Of a DNA stretch of 64,000 nucleotides, positions 20,105-30,606 are shown piece after piece (positions within the stretch are counted from its first letter, which is position 1; the number at the start of each line of letters is the position of its first letter). The DNA lies in assembly GCA_033816765.1 (NCBI GenBank), contig CM066290.1, forward strand, positions 372,001 through 436,000, in the 5' to 3' direction. Source of the DNA: Nothopassalora personata. Taxonomy: Eukaryota; Ascomycota; Dothideomycetes; Mycosphaerellales; Mycosphaerellaceae. The position numbers and the translations under genes are program-made. The notes below the pieces were generated by a model. It worked only from the letters and a program-made list of their open reading frames with translations. It was not told the DNA's origin and searched no databases.

Positions 20105-20602
20105 TGTGCTGGTGTGGAACAGCATCGATGTAACGACGCACATCCGAAGACGATCAAGCCACTACGGCATCGTCAAGAATAGTCCCTGAATTGTGAACGT
20201 ACGTTATAGTGCTACCGACAGCTAATCAGCACAGAGAAACGTTTTGGTCGCGACCTCCGACCACTGTCAGCAAATGTAGACTGATGCAGTGCTCACCGTC
20301 CACTTTCCCAAGCCTTTTACTCTGCTATAGAAAGTCGGCTCAAGATCTGGTATGCTCCGGCATCACAATGGAGGTCGATCTCAAATCCATTTCCCTCACT
20401 TCCAACGCCGATGACAATCATCACAGGCTTCAGGTGTCCTTGCCTGGCTCCAAGCATGCTACATCTCGCGTCGTCTTCAACCTACGCCTAAACATCCACC
20501 ACTCACAAGGAACAAAACATCCTTCAAAGACCCCGTGCTAAGACTTCAACACCTGGTACCAGATCATAACTATTCCCCAAACTAATCACCAACAACCAAA
20601 TC
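20105..20602. other. Intergenic, 498 bp
   Basis: Tandem gene spacer. A CA/AC-rich leader (ccaacaaccaaatc) lies directly before the next ATG. A 110-codon open frame at 20209-20541 shows no motif. Confidence 0.4.
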
Positions 20603-21491
20603 ATGGATCCCACTAACCGCGTCACCAAAGACACTTCAGCCCGGAAGAACACCGGTCAGCACGGCATGCATTCTGCCATCGAGATGGCAGCCGTCAAAGC
20701 TGCTCATGATGCTTATCTGACAACCATCATCACCGGCTACGAGGCAAAGCTCGAAACCATCGAGGCTGACCGCGAAGCTGAGACAGTTGAGCTCAAATCA
20801 GCACACAGAGAGGAGAAGACTCAGTGGGAGGAGATGCACCGTACTGCGGCTACGGAGGCAGCACACGAAGCTTTTGTTGCTAGCGCTGCGGACATCGCTG
20901 AGCTCAAGCTGAAGATGTCCACAGTCCAGGAGCACGAAAGTGCACACGTGGCGGCGTTGAAGGCACAGATCGATAAGGTCAAGAATGAGAGCGGACCACG
21001 CGTTGCTGAGCTGCAAGCACAGATCAATACTTTACGACAGGAGAAGGCTGGTCTCGAGAAGAAGCTGGCTCAGGAAGTGGCGGGAAGAACGCTGCTCTGA
21101 AGCATGCCATAAGCAGCACTCAGCAAAGGTCGCGAGATACCGGAAGGTCTCTGGCATGGAAAACACTCAGAACCTACAGGAAAGTAAGATGTCTGCCATG
21201 GAGCAGGACCACGCCACAGAGATCGCTGCCCTCAAGAAGAAGCGGGAAGTCTCGCCAAACTCCTGGCTGGAGATCATGGTCACTGCCAAAGGACGTAAGC
21301 GCAGAACTTACGTCCGTCGACAGCACGCGAGCTTCAAAGACGCCATGCCTGAGTACGCCAAAGACGTCAGCAAGGATATCTACTCCATGCAGGTCGAGTC
21401 AAACGGTACCCGCATCGGCATAAGCGAGGCGAAGATGATGGAGCAGCTGGGAATCAAGGACGGCGACGAGATCCGTATGTATGGTGGCTGA
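20603..21491 (+). CDS. Coiled-coil protein with C-terminal ubiquitin-like domain (exon junction unresolved)
   Basis: The first segment (20603-21100) encodes a 165-aa Ala/Glu/Lys-rich coiled coil ending at a TGA. A second segment in another frame (to 21491) continues a coiled coil (MSAMEQDHATEIAALKKK) and ends in about 75 residues resembling a Rad60/SUMO-like fold: ITVTAKG-type strand, TPLKK-like helix (SFKDAMPEYAKDV), then MEQLGIKDGDEIRMYGG. Joining needs an intron of length 1 mod 3; GT at 21077 with AG at 21170 (94 bp) works for phase, but the donor GTGGCG is poor. The alternative is a frameshift mutation. I do not recognise a named orthologue; the SUMO-like call is by pattern only. Confidence 0.6.
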
Positions 21492-21646
21492 TCTGATTAT
21501 GAGGGAGCAGCGCTGATAGCTCGGACCAGACATGCAAATCTCTATGAAATTGGACTCGATCAGAGACGACGGGCTGGAGCTGTGATATTTTCTCAAGTGC
21601 TGATATGATGTAGCCAAATACCCACAACAACAACATCAACCCAAAT

Positions 21647-23597
21647 CTACCTCCCAGTATGATCCACAATCCCCTGCCCAGCATCCGCCTCATCCCTCCT
21701 CCCCTCCACATCCCTCCCCTGACTCAACTTCGTAGTCTCAGGAACATACCCAGCCCCCATCCCCTGCATTCCCATCGCCGTGCCCATCGAACTCACCCCA
21801 GGACCTAATCCATCACCCATCGAAGACCTGCCAAACCCACCTCCCATCGAGCCCCGTCCCGTTCCGGCACCAAACCCACCATCGAATGCCCCGGCACCAG
21901 CTTCCATCTGGGAATCGATATCGATTCTGACCTTGGCACCACTTGGCCCAGCGGCGAGATCCGGGTCGAGCCGAGAGGGTATGAACGTGGTATTGGAGCG
22001 AGCGAGACCGGGTCGGGAGGAGGGAAAAGGAGGTTGTGTATCCAGTGGTCTGCGGCCGAGGTGTGGTGAGTGGGAGTGCAGGGCGCCGGACATGGTTGGT
22101 GGCATGGTATCCCCCATTCCCATCGTGGTGACTGGAGGAGGAGGAGGAGGAGGAGCGAAGCGATCTGCTCGCGAATGTGTGAATGTGTCTCCAAGACCAG
22201 GTCCTCCTTTCGGACCGTCGAAAGGACCACTGGGTCTAGGACGCGAAGGCATAGCTACTCGCACTGCATCAGCCAACCCACTCTACCCTTCGTCAAGGGC
22301 GAAAGGGCAATACGTACTCACCTCCGCCAGGTCCACCATCGAACATATCATCATCCCTCCCTGCTCTGAACCTTCCAGCAGGGCCATGATGCGGATGCGA
22401 ATCCCACGGCGTAGTCCGCCTCTGCTCCGTTTCGGAGCAGAAAGCATCCCCATCGTCGTAGCGATCCTGCCACCGCTTCCTCCTATAAGGACGTCTCGGA
22501 GGGAGAGGCTCATTGTAATACCCTTGTCCCTGATCATACGGACTCTGCATCTGCGGTGGAGCCTGACCCATCATGGCGGCATTGGCAGGGCCGTAGGACA
22601 TTGGGTTTTGCATGGGAGGCATCATGCCTTGCGGCGGGATCCCCGGCGGCATGTTCATCATCGCTGGATTAACGCGCGCCCCACCCATCATGGATTGCTG
22701 CGCCATCATGTGTGCGAGCTGCGGCATGATCTCTGAGAGTGTTTTGAGCATTGTGGCGCGGTACTGGTCTTTTTGCCGGTCTTGCTCTGTGCCGAAGAGG
22801 ATGCCCATGTGGCGGTTGTATTCGCGGAATTTCTCTTCCAGGTCTTGCTGGAGGCGTTGGAACTCTTCAATGGATGGGTGTTGATGTTGTGGGCCTCGAG
22901 AGCTGGTGTATGGGTCTGATCCTGGAGGAGGAGGCATCATACCGGGTCCCATCGGCATGTTCATGCCCATGTTCATCATTTGTGGATTCATACCTGGCAT
23001 CATGCCCGGATACATTCCCATTCCCGGCATCATTTGTGGTCCACCCATACCTCCTGGACCTCCGCCATTATGTTCCCCAGGCGCCCACCTCCCCCTGCCT
23101 CTTTCTCTATCATAGAACTCCTTCATCACGTCTCCCAGCCTATCATAGTCCCTAATCGTCCACTCCCTCGCATCTCTAAATGGCCACCCCACGCCGCCAG
23201 GCATCGTTCCTCCTTGTCCTCCCACACCTCCCGCTGCTATATTTCCCAGCCCGCCTGCCTGGCCCATCATATACCTCCCCATCAAATCCATCATATCGTG
23301 ATATCTCTCCCTCCCATCACTCCTTTTGTCAACAAACACATACTTCTCTTTCCTGTGATAGCCCCCATTACAGAAACAACGACCATCGTGGCCGCCGTGG
23401 CAGATTCGAATGGCGTTGGAGGGGAGGTTGTAATAGGAAGTTTGGGAGGGGATTACGCCCATCTCGAGATTCGCAATGAGAGTTGGAAGGGGGAGGTGAC
23501 GAGTTGCGGCGGGGATGGGAGAAGGGAATGTGAAAGAGGATTGGGAATCACACGAGAGAGACGGTGAGTGTGTAGGATGTAGCAAACAAGAGGGCAT
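21647..23597 (-). CDS. Met/Gly/Pro-rich low-complexity protein, function unknown (2 exons)
   Basis: Spliced as complement(21647..22263, 22322..23597), about 630 aa. The 58-bp intron has GTGAGT..GCAG ends, and its phase joins FDGGPGG to VRVAMPSRP. The N-terminal part contains IRICHGGHDGRCFCNGGYHRKEKYVFVDKR, a possible short Cys/His motif. The centre is rich in GMxPGM and PMGPGMMPPPP repeats, with a charged helix (EEFQRLQQDLEEKFREYNRHMG) likely to be a coiled coil. A run of seven prolines near the start of exon 2 comes from a GGA microsatellite, and the C-terminus has GxGxGSMGGG repeats. The start may instead be the ATG at 23462 (MGVIPSQTSYYN), because the first 45 residues look like leader sequence. 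No family is recognised. Confidence 0.65.
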
Positions 23598-24075
23598 CTG
23601 TAGATCAGCAAGCTAGAAGAGAAGCAAGAGTGGTGAGAGGGCAGGGAAAACACATCACCCACCCTACCGCTTATTGCAGGAAAATCAAACCAGACGGATA
23701 GGTGCATGCATTGTCCTCCCAGCATCGGCGGCGCGGAGCAGGCGTGCCATGGACTTTGTGTGACAGCGACAGACGGTGAAGCTTATTGTCATCCATCGAG
23801 GAGCAAAAGATCGCGCCTTGAATGCGGAGCGAGAAAGGGGTCGACTTGAATCATTATGCATTCATCATTTGCTGCCTTCAATCCTATTCTTGAAGACTGA
23901 ACATATAATGCCAGAACACGATGCTAGTGCGGTATTCACAGTATGCAGAGAAGCGTACCCGCTTTGGCTCCCATGCAATGCAATGCTGCGTGTGCTCGAC
24001 CGCTGGCCCCTTCAGCGCAGGGACGGCGTGTCTTACCCAGCAATATATGCTGTGCTGTCGGCCCGACAATGTCAC
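23598..24075. other. Intergenic, 478 bp
   Basis: Lies between the 5' side of the Met/Gly-rich gene and the 3' end of SET9. No convincing gene is seen. Confidence 0.4.
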
Positions 24076-26616
24076 TCACATGGTCATCCTCGCAAGCTTC
24101 CTCCGACTCTCGCTGCGTCTCGGACTACCTCTCAGACGCGATGCGCGATCTACTTTTGTTACAGACTCTTGGCTCTCCTGTCGGCCGCTGATCTCTTTCT
24201 CTTTCAGCACTTCCGCCAGTGCTTTACGGCCTTTTCGTTCAAATCGCTCCTCCTCTGGATCGATAAAGCGGTGGATCTGGCGATGGTCGAGGATACGTTC
24301 CTCCTTGTCATGCTTACCCTCCTTGTCCGTCTTGGGCCAGTAGTAGCCGTAGAGCTTGCTGTGTCGTTCGCATCGAGGGCAGGCGATGCGTGTTTGGTAT
24401 GCGTCGGACTGCACGAAGAACTCGTCGCAGTTACGACATTCGACCCAGCGATGATACGTGGTGGAGAGGAGAGCCTCGCAGAGATGATAATCCCTTGGTG
24501 TGCGCGCTTTGCCTCGCTTGACTTCTTCCTCTGAATCGTTGTCGGAGTCGATCACTTCGATGCTGGGGACGGTAGCCTTCGCTTCGGTCTGTCCAGAACC
24601 AATACTCTTCCAAGGAGAACTTCGATCACGATCCGCGCTATCTGGAGAGAGAAGTTCCGCGCCACGTCGGCGTGCAGAGCGTGTGCGGGCCATGCTCGCA
24701 GTGGCTTCAGTGACTGTGACCTGTACCTTCCGAGAGGACGAGCCTCCTTCTGTGTCAGGACCAGTAGTAAGCATATCACAGATACCTTGGGCGATGTTAC
24801 CGCCAGTGAAGGTGTCCATGGATGTTGCACTTGACGCTTGCGAGGCAGAGGATGAGTTGTCGGTATTCGCCGAGGATGGAGAACTGTCATCCGCGATAGG
24901 ATCGATGTCTTCGAGTCGGGGATACTTGCGAGGTCGGCCTCGTCCACGCTTCTTCGGAGCCTCCTCTTGTGGCGCTGGAGATGGCTGTATGCTGTACGGA
25001 TCGTCATCTGGCGAGTCGTTTGCATTGACCACGTTCCGCAAATTCGAGGAGCTGCGTTCCTTCTTGATGGATGGAAGTTTGCTTTGGTGAGACCCCGGCG
25101 CAAGGTCCACCCCAGAGTCGTGTCTGCTTCCCAAGGAGTCTGAGCTATTCTTTCGAGCAGGCGCTTTTCCTAGACGCGTGAATCTCCCACGAGCGCCGCG
25201 GAGAGTCGTACGGCCATTTCTCATATGCTCATAGTCATCATCTCCGGACTCTTCCACATCCTCGTCTTCCCCTTCTGGAGGTGTGAGAGGTGGTGGCGGC
25301 GGAGGTGGCGGTGGGGCTTGGAACGCAACGGGCAGAGTATCGCGTCGGAGCTTGCCGCGATCAGCTACACTGCCCAGCAGCCGCAACACTTTGTCAAGTA
25401 TCGGATCCCGACGCTCGTCCGGTCGTAATTTGCGGATCTCAGCGAACGAGCCTTGATTCCGTGGTCTCCAGTCACGACTGAAGAAGTGGTCGTCATTTCG
25501 TGTTGGTCCAGCAAGCTCCTCGTCTGAGTCAATGTCGTCCTCTCGTTGGGCTTTCGCAGCAGCTGCCGCCTCGTCTGGTCTGGGGTATTTCCTCGGTCGT
25601 CCTCGACCTCGCTTCGCAGGTGGATCTTCGCCATTGACTTGCTGATCGTTAGTGCCTTCACGCTTCCGCTTTCGAGGAGGACTAGGATCCGGCAATCGTC
25701 GTCTTGTTGGCGCAGCGTCCTGCTCGGTGTCCTCGGCAGACTCTTCTTCGCTGCTTTCCTCATGGATGATCTGACCCCGCGGATCCCAGCCATTCCGCAA
25801 TTTATTCTCGCAAGTGCCACATAAGCACTCGCAATTGTCGACACCAAAGTAATCGTCGCCGTACGTCACTGTGATCTCCTCGCCAACGTCAATGTCCCTG
25901 CGCGCGACGATGTGAATTCCATGCGGACCGGTCGTGTTAAGGCCGGCGTTGGATTCGCAGTCATGGTTCGCAAAGCGTGCTGGACCGAGAAAGAGCGATG
26001 GTCGCTTCCGTCGACTGGACACGACAACACTGAAGTCTGTCCGTCCCTTCATCTCCTTCTCGTCCTGTACCGACATCTCCACCTGAATTCCGCTTAGGTA
26101 CTTGATCTGCTCGCCTTTCTTGATGTACCTCCTCGCCGTGACCGCAGCTTCGGCCATCTCAATCGTATATCGATTCGTTGTTGTCACCTCAAACGGGCAG
26201 TCCGGCAGGTACATGTTGACGTATTTGCGCAAATGGCGCTCAAAGTGACCCTTCTCATCCTCGGTCTTGAGCTGGTTCTTGAATCTTTTCAAGCCGGGGA
26301 GATCCAGCAGCCGCTCGTGCGCTTTCGCGGCGTCCTTATTAATGACTACGTCTTCCTGCAGAATCTTACACACGTCTTCCTGCTGCACGCCTCGGCTTGG
26401 GTGGAAGTTGGCTTTCAGTTTGCGGATCGTCGACCAAAAGTAGACCTGCGCGCAATGTCAGCAATCGTTGTCGTGTGAGGCGCGCATAGTGTACGATCGA
26501 CATACACGATCGACCAGCGCATCAGTAATCACATCGTCATAGTTAGCCAGTTGCGACAGGGTCAGACCGCCCTTCTTCTTCAGCGCCGTCTCAAGGTCGG
26601 CAGGATTATGAGGCAT
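24076..26616 (-). CDS. set9: Histone H4 lysine-20 methyltransferase, SET9/KMT5 (2 exons)
   Basis: Nuclear enzyme that methylates H4K20. Spliced as complement(24076..26445, 26506..26616), 826 aa. Exon 1 gives MPHNPADLETALKKKGG and LTLSQLANYDDVITDALVDR, the conserved SET9 start. A 60-bp phase-0 intron (GTATGT..GCAG) joins it to VYFWSTIRKLKANFH. The SET domain covers about 140-235, with FANHDCESNAG (residues 195-205) and GEEITVTYGDDYFG, followed by a post-SET zinc site CECLCGTC. The remaining 570 residues are disordered, charged and repeatedly carry KKRGRGRPRKYP-type AT-hook motifs (GRGRPRKYP twice). An upstream in-frame ATG at 26667 is possible, but MPHN matches the family start better. Confidence 0.93.
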
Positions 26617-27468
26617 GATGTTGTTATTGTTGGAGAAGAGACCGTCATGCAGGAGCAGCCCTCCCAATCGCTAATTTCGCTCGCAAGGACGGAACGCCAG
26701 TATACCAGGAGTAAGAAGAAACAAGAGTATAAGGGGAGGCGGCGGCGGCGTATGTTGCCCTTCCTTCACAGCCGCATGCCAGGTGGTGCTTTGGGTCGTC
26801 CAGATTCCTTTATGAATGTTGTTTGGCAATGTCCCACATCGTGTCCGTTGCAACGCTCTGTTCTCTCTGCGTGCAAGCAACGAGCAATGACAGGTGGGCT
26901 GAGAAAAAGGAAATATGGTATTGAGGTATCTGGTGACAATGACCCGTTAGAACGACTCGGACCAGCCACTTCTCTCTGTTGACGCGGCGGAGTAGAAGTG
27001 CAAGGGGCCAAAACTGCCGAGCAGCCAATCGGAGAAGACATTCTTTCTTCGGATACCCGCGTACTTAGGGGCAACCCCCAATCTTAGTCATCAATCCAAA
27101 TTTAATCAGCCCTCTAGCACTCCAAGATGCGCTTGCCCGCCCGGCGAGGGCTCATAGCATCTATATTTCCTGTAGCCGAAGCAAATTTGGGAAGGGCTCT
27201 CCGAAGGGAGGGAGGATCTCGTGGGAGGACCCAAGTACAGCGGAGGGCTGGGGGGCGGAGTATTTCCCATTTAATGGCAATTGATTGCTTAGTCAGATCG
27301 TGAGCTGCCCCCAGACGAAAACATGAGCTGCCCATAGACTTTACGAGATATTCGTATGTGCAGGCGACATCTGTCAATCTACATTCGCATCCTCTATACA
27401 TTGAACGCAACATTGTGGGAGGCAGAGGATAGGTGGAGGAAGGCTGCGTGCCATACACATCGCCCATC
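26617..27468. other. Divergent promoter region of SET9 and mitochondrial uL14, 852 bp
   Basis: No gene is seen. The SET9 leader carries AAC/AAT-rich sequence next to the start. Short open frames on both strands lack motifs. Confidence 0.4.
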
Positions 27469-27971
27469 ATGATTCAATTAAAAGTATGCGAACCCCATCT
27501 GGCACCTCCGCGCACAACCATCGAGCACCATCGAGCACATCTTCCCCGAGCATGCAATCCCAATACATATACCAACACTGACACACTCCCCAGACAATGG
27601 TCAACGTGATCGACAACTCCGGCGCCGCCATAGCCGAATGCGTCAAAGTCCTGCGCTCAAAGCGCCACGCCCGAATCGGCGACCGCATAATCGTCGTAGT
27701 CCAGAAGCAGCGCAGTTTCGACAGTGCTCAAGCACAATTATCCGCAGCCAACAAAGTCCGCCGCGGCGACATCCGGCACGCAGTGGTGGTCAGGACGAAG
27801 AAGAAGTATCAAAGACCTGATGGGTCGCTTGTGAACTTTGACGATAATGCTTGCGTGCTGGTGAATAAGGGAGGAGAGCCTATTGGGACGAGACTGAATG
27901 GAGTGGTTGGGAAGGAGTTGAGGGACTTCAAGTGGAGTAAGATTCTGAGCTTGGCGCCGATGCATTTGTAG
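27469..27971 (+). CDS. MRPL38: Mitochondrial large-subunit ribosomal protein uL14m (2 exons)
   Basis: 130-aa homologue of bacterial L14. Spliced as join(27469..27483, 27594..27971). Exon 1 is only 15 nt (MIQLK). The 110-bp intron (GTATGC..CCAG) leads to TMVNVIDNSGAAIAECVKVL, restoring the L14 start (bacterial form MIQxxTMLNVADNSGA). The family core VRRGDIRHAVVVRTKKKYQRPDGSLVNFDDNACVLVN-type stretch and GTRLNGVVGKELRD are present. Without the micro-exon the protein would lack its first strand, so the upstream ATG is well supported. It sits in the mitochondrial ribosome near uL19m (family knowledge). Confidence 0.93.
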
Positions 27972-28502
27972 AGAGTGGGAGGTGCGTTGGGAATGAGGAT
28001 GCGGATGGATTGGGATGGATATAGAGCAAAGGGAGAGGCTGGGAGATCGGAAAGAGCCCGAATTGTGAAAGAGGGGAGGTCGTGCGAAGATTGCTACGGG
28101 AGATGAAGTGGAAGATATCAAATGCTTTGCATGATCCGGATGAGTCGAGAAGAGCGGAACATCTCGCTGTGGATGAGTGGCTTGAGAACTGCATACAGCA
28201 TAGCTTTGGAGACATGGCGCATGAACAGGACACAATCGTGGCGGAAGCTCATCTCTTGAGCTATTTGCGAGGCTACGGAGCACTACTGATACGCTCTGAA
28301 TCACCACTCACCATACCGAACCAACGCCTCGCTAATGTCGCAAATTCTCGCCTCAAAGCGAGCCCCGGGCGGGATCCGCCCATGCAGTATCGTTCACATT
28401 CTCTTGAAAGATCTCGTCGATTGAGGTGGAGAATGACTGTTCGCCCTCGTCTTCCTTTCTCTTCTCCTTGATTCTGGCGGCTGCGCTCTTTCCTGAACCA
28501 TT
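27972..28502. other. Intergenic between convergent uL14m and RPB9, 531 bp
   Basis: Contains the 3' flanks of both genes. Overlapping open frames on both strands (for example 28082-28471 plus) have no motifs. Confidence 0.4.
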
Positions 28503-29357
28503 CTATCGTCCAGTAGCCGTCGACCAGACGTGTTGGCATCCACAGCAGACGTAGAAGAGTTGCTAGGGGAGATAGTTAGTCTTGATACCACGGAGAAAGA
28601 GAATGCTGATGCATACCATCCCAGTCTCAGCAGTGCGCTGCTGGCTTTGGAAGAAGACGGCGTCGCGTGCCGAGCACTTCGCGCATTCTATCTCGGCGTG
28701 TGGGAGCTGCAATACCCATCTGTCAGCACAAAGCTCAACAGATTTGACACAGACAAAACGCGCAAAGCTCATGTATATGGATACAGTCCTCCTCTTGCCT
28801 CCCTCATCTGCCAGCCCACGTCCCTGACAATGCGCGCTCCCTCTTCTCTGCGTCGACCAAGTCCTCCGTCTTCACTGGACCCTTCTCAGCAGGATCGTCG
28901 ACCTCGAGAGCGAGCATGCCGTCGGTGGGCTTTTCGCAGATTGGGCAGAGGATCTCTTGTCCGCAGAGGGTGCACATCTCCGGCACGACGTCTTCGCCCT
29001 CGATGATCTCTACATCCTCCATCGCCGAATCAGAAGAGTCACCCACCGTAGGATCCTGAGCGACATCGTCAATCTCGCCGGGGGTCTCTTTGATGTCGTC
29101 CTTCAAGGCGTTGCGCCAAATGCACGATGCGGTCGCGGGCTCGCTGAACTGGCAGGTGCGGCAGGCGAACATGAGGGTGTTGTTGATGCGGTCCTCCTTC
29201 GGGTAGAGCATGTTCGAGCTGTCGTCGTGTCAGCCAGTCATTCAATGTTGGTAATTATCGAAGCTCACCACTCGCGACAGAAGCGGAAGCTGATCTTCTT
29301 GGATCCTTCGAGGTTCTCCTCTGGCGCCGGTGAGTTCTCCGTGTTGTAGTCCGCCAT
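28503..29357 (-). CDS. RPB9: RNA polymerase II subunit RPB9 (4 exons)
   Basis: Pol II subunit that affects start-site choice, fidelity and TFIIS-stimulated cleavage. The family-like protein is 136 aa from complement(28503..28562, 28617..28706, 29047..29218, 29269..29357). The first zinc ribbon has C27/C30 (FCREC) and C49/C52 (ACRTC), with SNMLYPKEDR between. The TFIIS-like second ribbon has C95/C98 (ECAKC), ARDAVFFQSQQRTAETGM, and C123/C126 (VCCGC). Introns are 50, 340 and 54 bp. The 340-bp intron is odd: its first 243 bp are an in-frame, coding-like extension (see the separate entry). The start MADYNTENS is the first ATG; the gene is divergent from ESS1. Confidence 0.93.
28804..29046 (-). 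CDS. In-frame coding-like insert of RPB9 with CxxC..CxxC (retained intron or extra exon)
   Basis: Reading straight through the donor at 29046, the RPB9 frame stays open for 80 codons to TGA at 28804-28806. The product is acidic (SAMEDVEIIEGEDVV) and carries CTLCGQEILCPIC (C-x2-C-x5-C-x2-C), a compact zinc-binding pattern. Codons are strongly C/G-ending, like neighbouring exons and unlike the rest of the intron. Splicing from GT at 28828 or 28819 to AG before 28719 would keep the frame and insert about 77 residues between the two zinc ribbons. Full retention would replace the second ribbon by this tail. Yeast-type RPB9 has nothing here. Confidence 0.55.
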   Translation of the reverse strand: MGDSSDSAMEDVEIIEGEDVVPEMCTLCGQEILCPICEKPTDGMLALEVDDPAEKGPVKTEDLVDAEKRERALSGTWAGR

Positions 29358-29735
29358 AGACACGTGAAGGCGCGATGTTTCTGGTTGTGCTGGGGGTAGA
29401 TGTGGTGAAGCCGAGTCGAATGTCTCGAAAGTGGTGATTGTGCGAGTCTGTCAGGTTCGTTCGCGAGGTTCGGCTCGCGTCCTCCGAAAACCCCGCCAAC
29501 GCTTCGTCGCGTGGCTCTGAAGAACGCAGCTGTTCACCAGTCTCTTTCACCACTCAGCCGCCCAAGCGACAAACAAGCAGAGATCAAATACATTAGGGTG
29601 TGCAGTACAAAGAAAATCCGACAAGCTGTAGTCCACGGCTGCATATACTGCTTCGGCCGAGCTCTACATCCTCTGCGAGCCAGTCAAGCGCTCTACTCAG
29701 CCCACGCCCGCCCGCACCCCACAGATTCAGCAACC
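29358..29735. promoter_or_regulatory. Shared divergent promoter of RPB9 and ESS1, 378 bp
   Basis: The two start codons are 378 bp apart on opposite strands, with no gene between. Both products act on RNA polymerase II. No TATA box is obvious. Confidence 0.5.
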
Positions 29736-30606
29736 ATGGTGAGCGAGCCTGGCGCTGTCTCTCCATCTCCTGACATGTGATCTAACAGACATACGCAGGC
29801 TACGGGTCTGCCTGCCGGTTGGGAAGTCCGACACTCGAACAGCAAGAACCTGCCCTACTACTTCAACCCAGCGACAAAGGAGTCACGATGGGAGCCTCCG
29901 GCAAACACCGACAGCGAGACGCTCAAGCACTATATGGGCCAGTACCACACGGCTAACCAACGCTCAGACGGCGCGAACCAGGCGAATCTGGACGGCAAGA
30001 TTCGATGCGCCCACCTCCTGGTCAAGCATGCCGGCTCGCGACGCCCTTCGTCCTGGCGTGAGGCAAACATCACTCGCTCCAAGGACGATGCAATGAAAAT
30101 CATCCGTCAGCACGAGAGCAGGATCAAGAGTGGCGAAACCAGCTTGGGCGACCTGGCGGTGACGGAGAGTGACTGCAGCTCTGCCAGGAAGCGAGGTGAT
30201 CTGTAAGTTGATCTCTGCCAGCGATGCATCATTTCGTTCGTTCGTACGACACCGCACGACGTCGTACACACACCGCTGTTACACTCGTCCTACACGTTCA
30301 AACTACTGACAGCGTTCGAAGGGGATTCTTTGGAAAGGGCGACATGCAGGCCGAGTTTGAGCAAGCATCATTTGGTCTCAAACCGGGTGAAGTGTCTTCG
30401 GTGATTGAGACACAGTCTGGACTACACATTATCGAGAGGTATGTCATACAACAGTCCGCCAGTCCCGTCTTCACGTGGCACATAGCCGCGCGTTTCGACA
30501 TACTTCTGTTCCTGGGTGCAGCCCTACAGTGGCACGCTTGCGGCGCAGCATTCCGGGACTCATTGTTTCTAACATCCTTTGTGCAGGCTGGAGTAGACGC
30601 CGATAC
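29736..30606 (+). CDS. ESS1: Peptidyl-prolyl cis-trans isomerase ESS1/PIN1 (4 exons)
   Basis: Nuclear isomerase specific for phospho-Ser/Thr-Pro, chiefly on the Pol II C-terminal domain. Spliced as join(29736..29738, 29799..30202, 30322..30438, 30597..30606), 177 aa. Exon 1 is the ATG alone; exon 4 codes only the end of Arg plus Leu-Glu-stop. The WW domain covers about 4-36 (GLPAGWEVRHSNSKNLPYYF, ESRWEPP). The parvulin domain covers about 57-177: IRCAHLLVKHAGSRRPSSWR (His, basic phosphate-binding loop), GDLAVTESDCSSARKRGDLG (catalytic Cys), FFGKGDMQAEFEQASFGL and ETQSGLHIIERLE. Introns are 60, 119 and 158 bp; phases and family sequence agree at each junction. Confidence 0.94.

Noticed and set aside
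21780..22736. 318-codon plus-strand ORF
   Set aside because: Lies antisense to the spliced Met/Gly-rich gene and reflects its low complexity; crosses the intron without splice logic.
26617..26667. Longer SET9 start (MGGLLLHDGLFSNNNNI)
   Set aside because: MPHNPADL matches the known SET9 N-terminus; the extension looks like leader.
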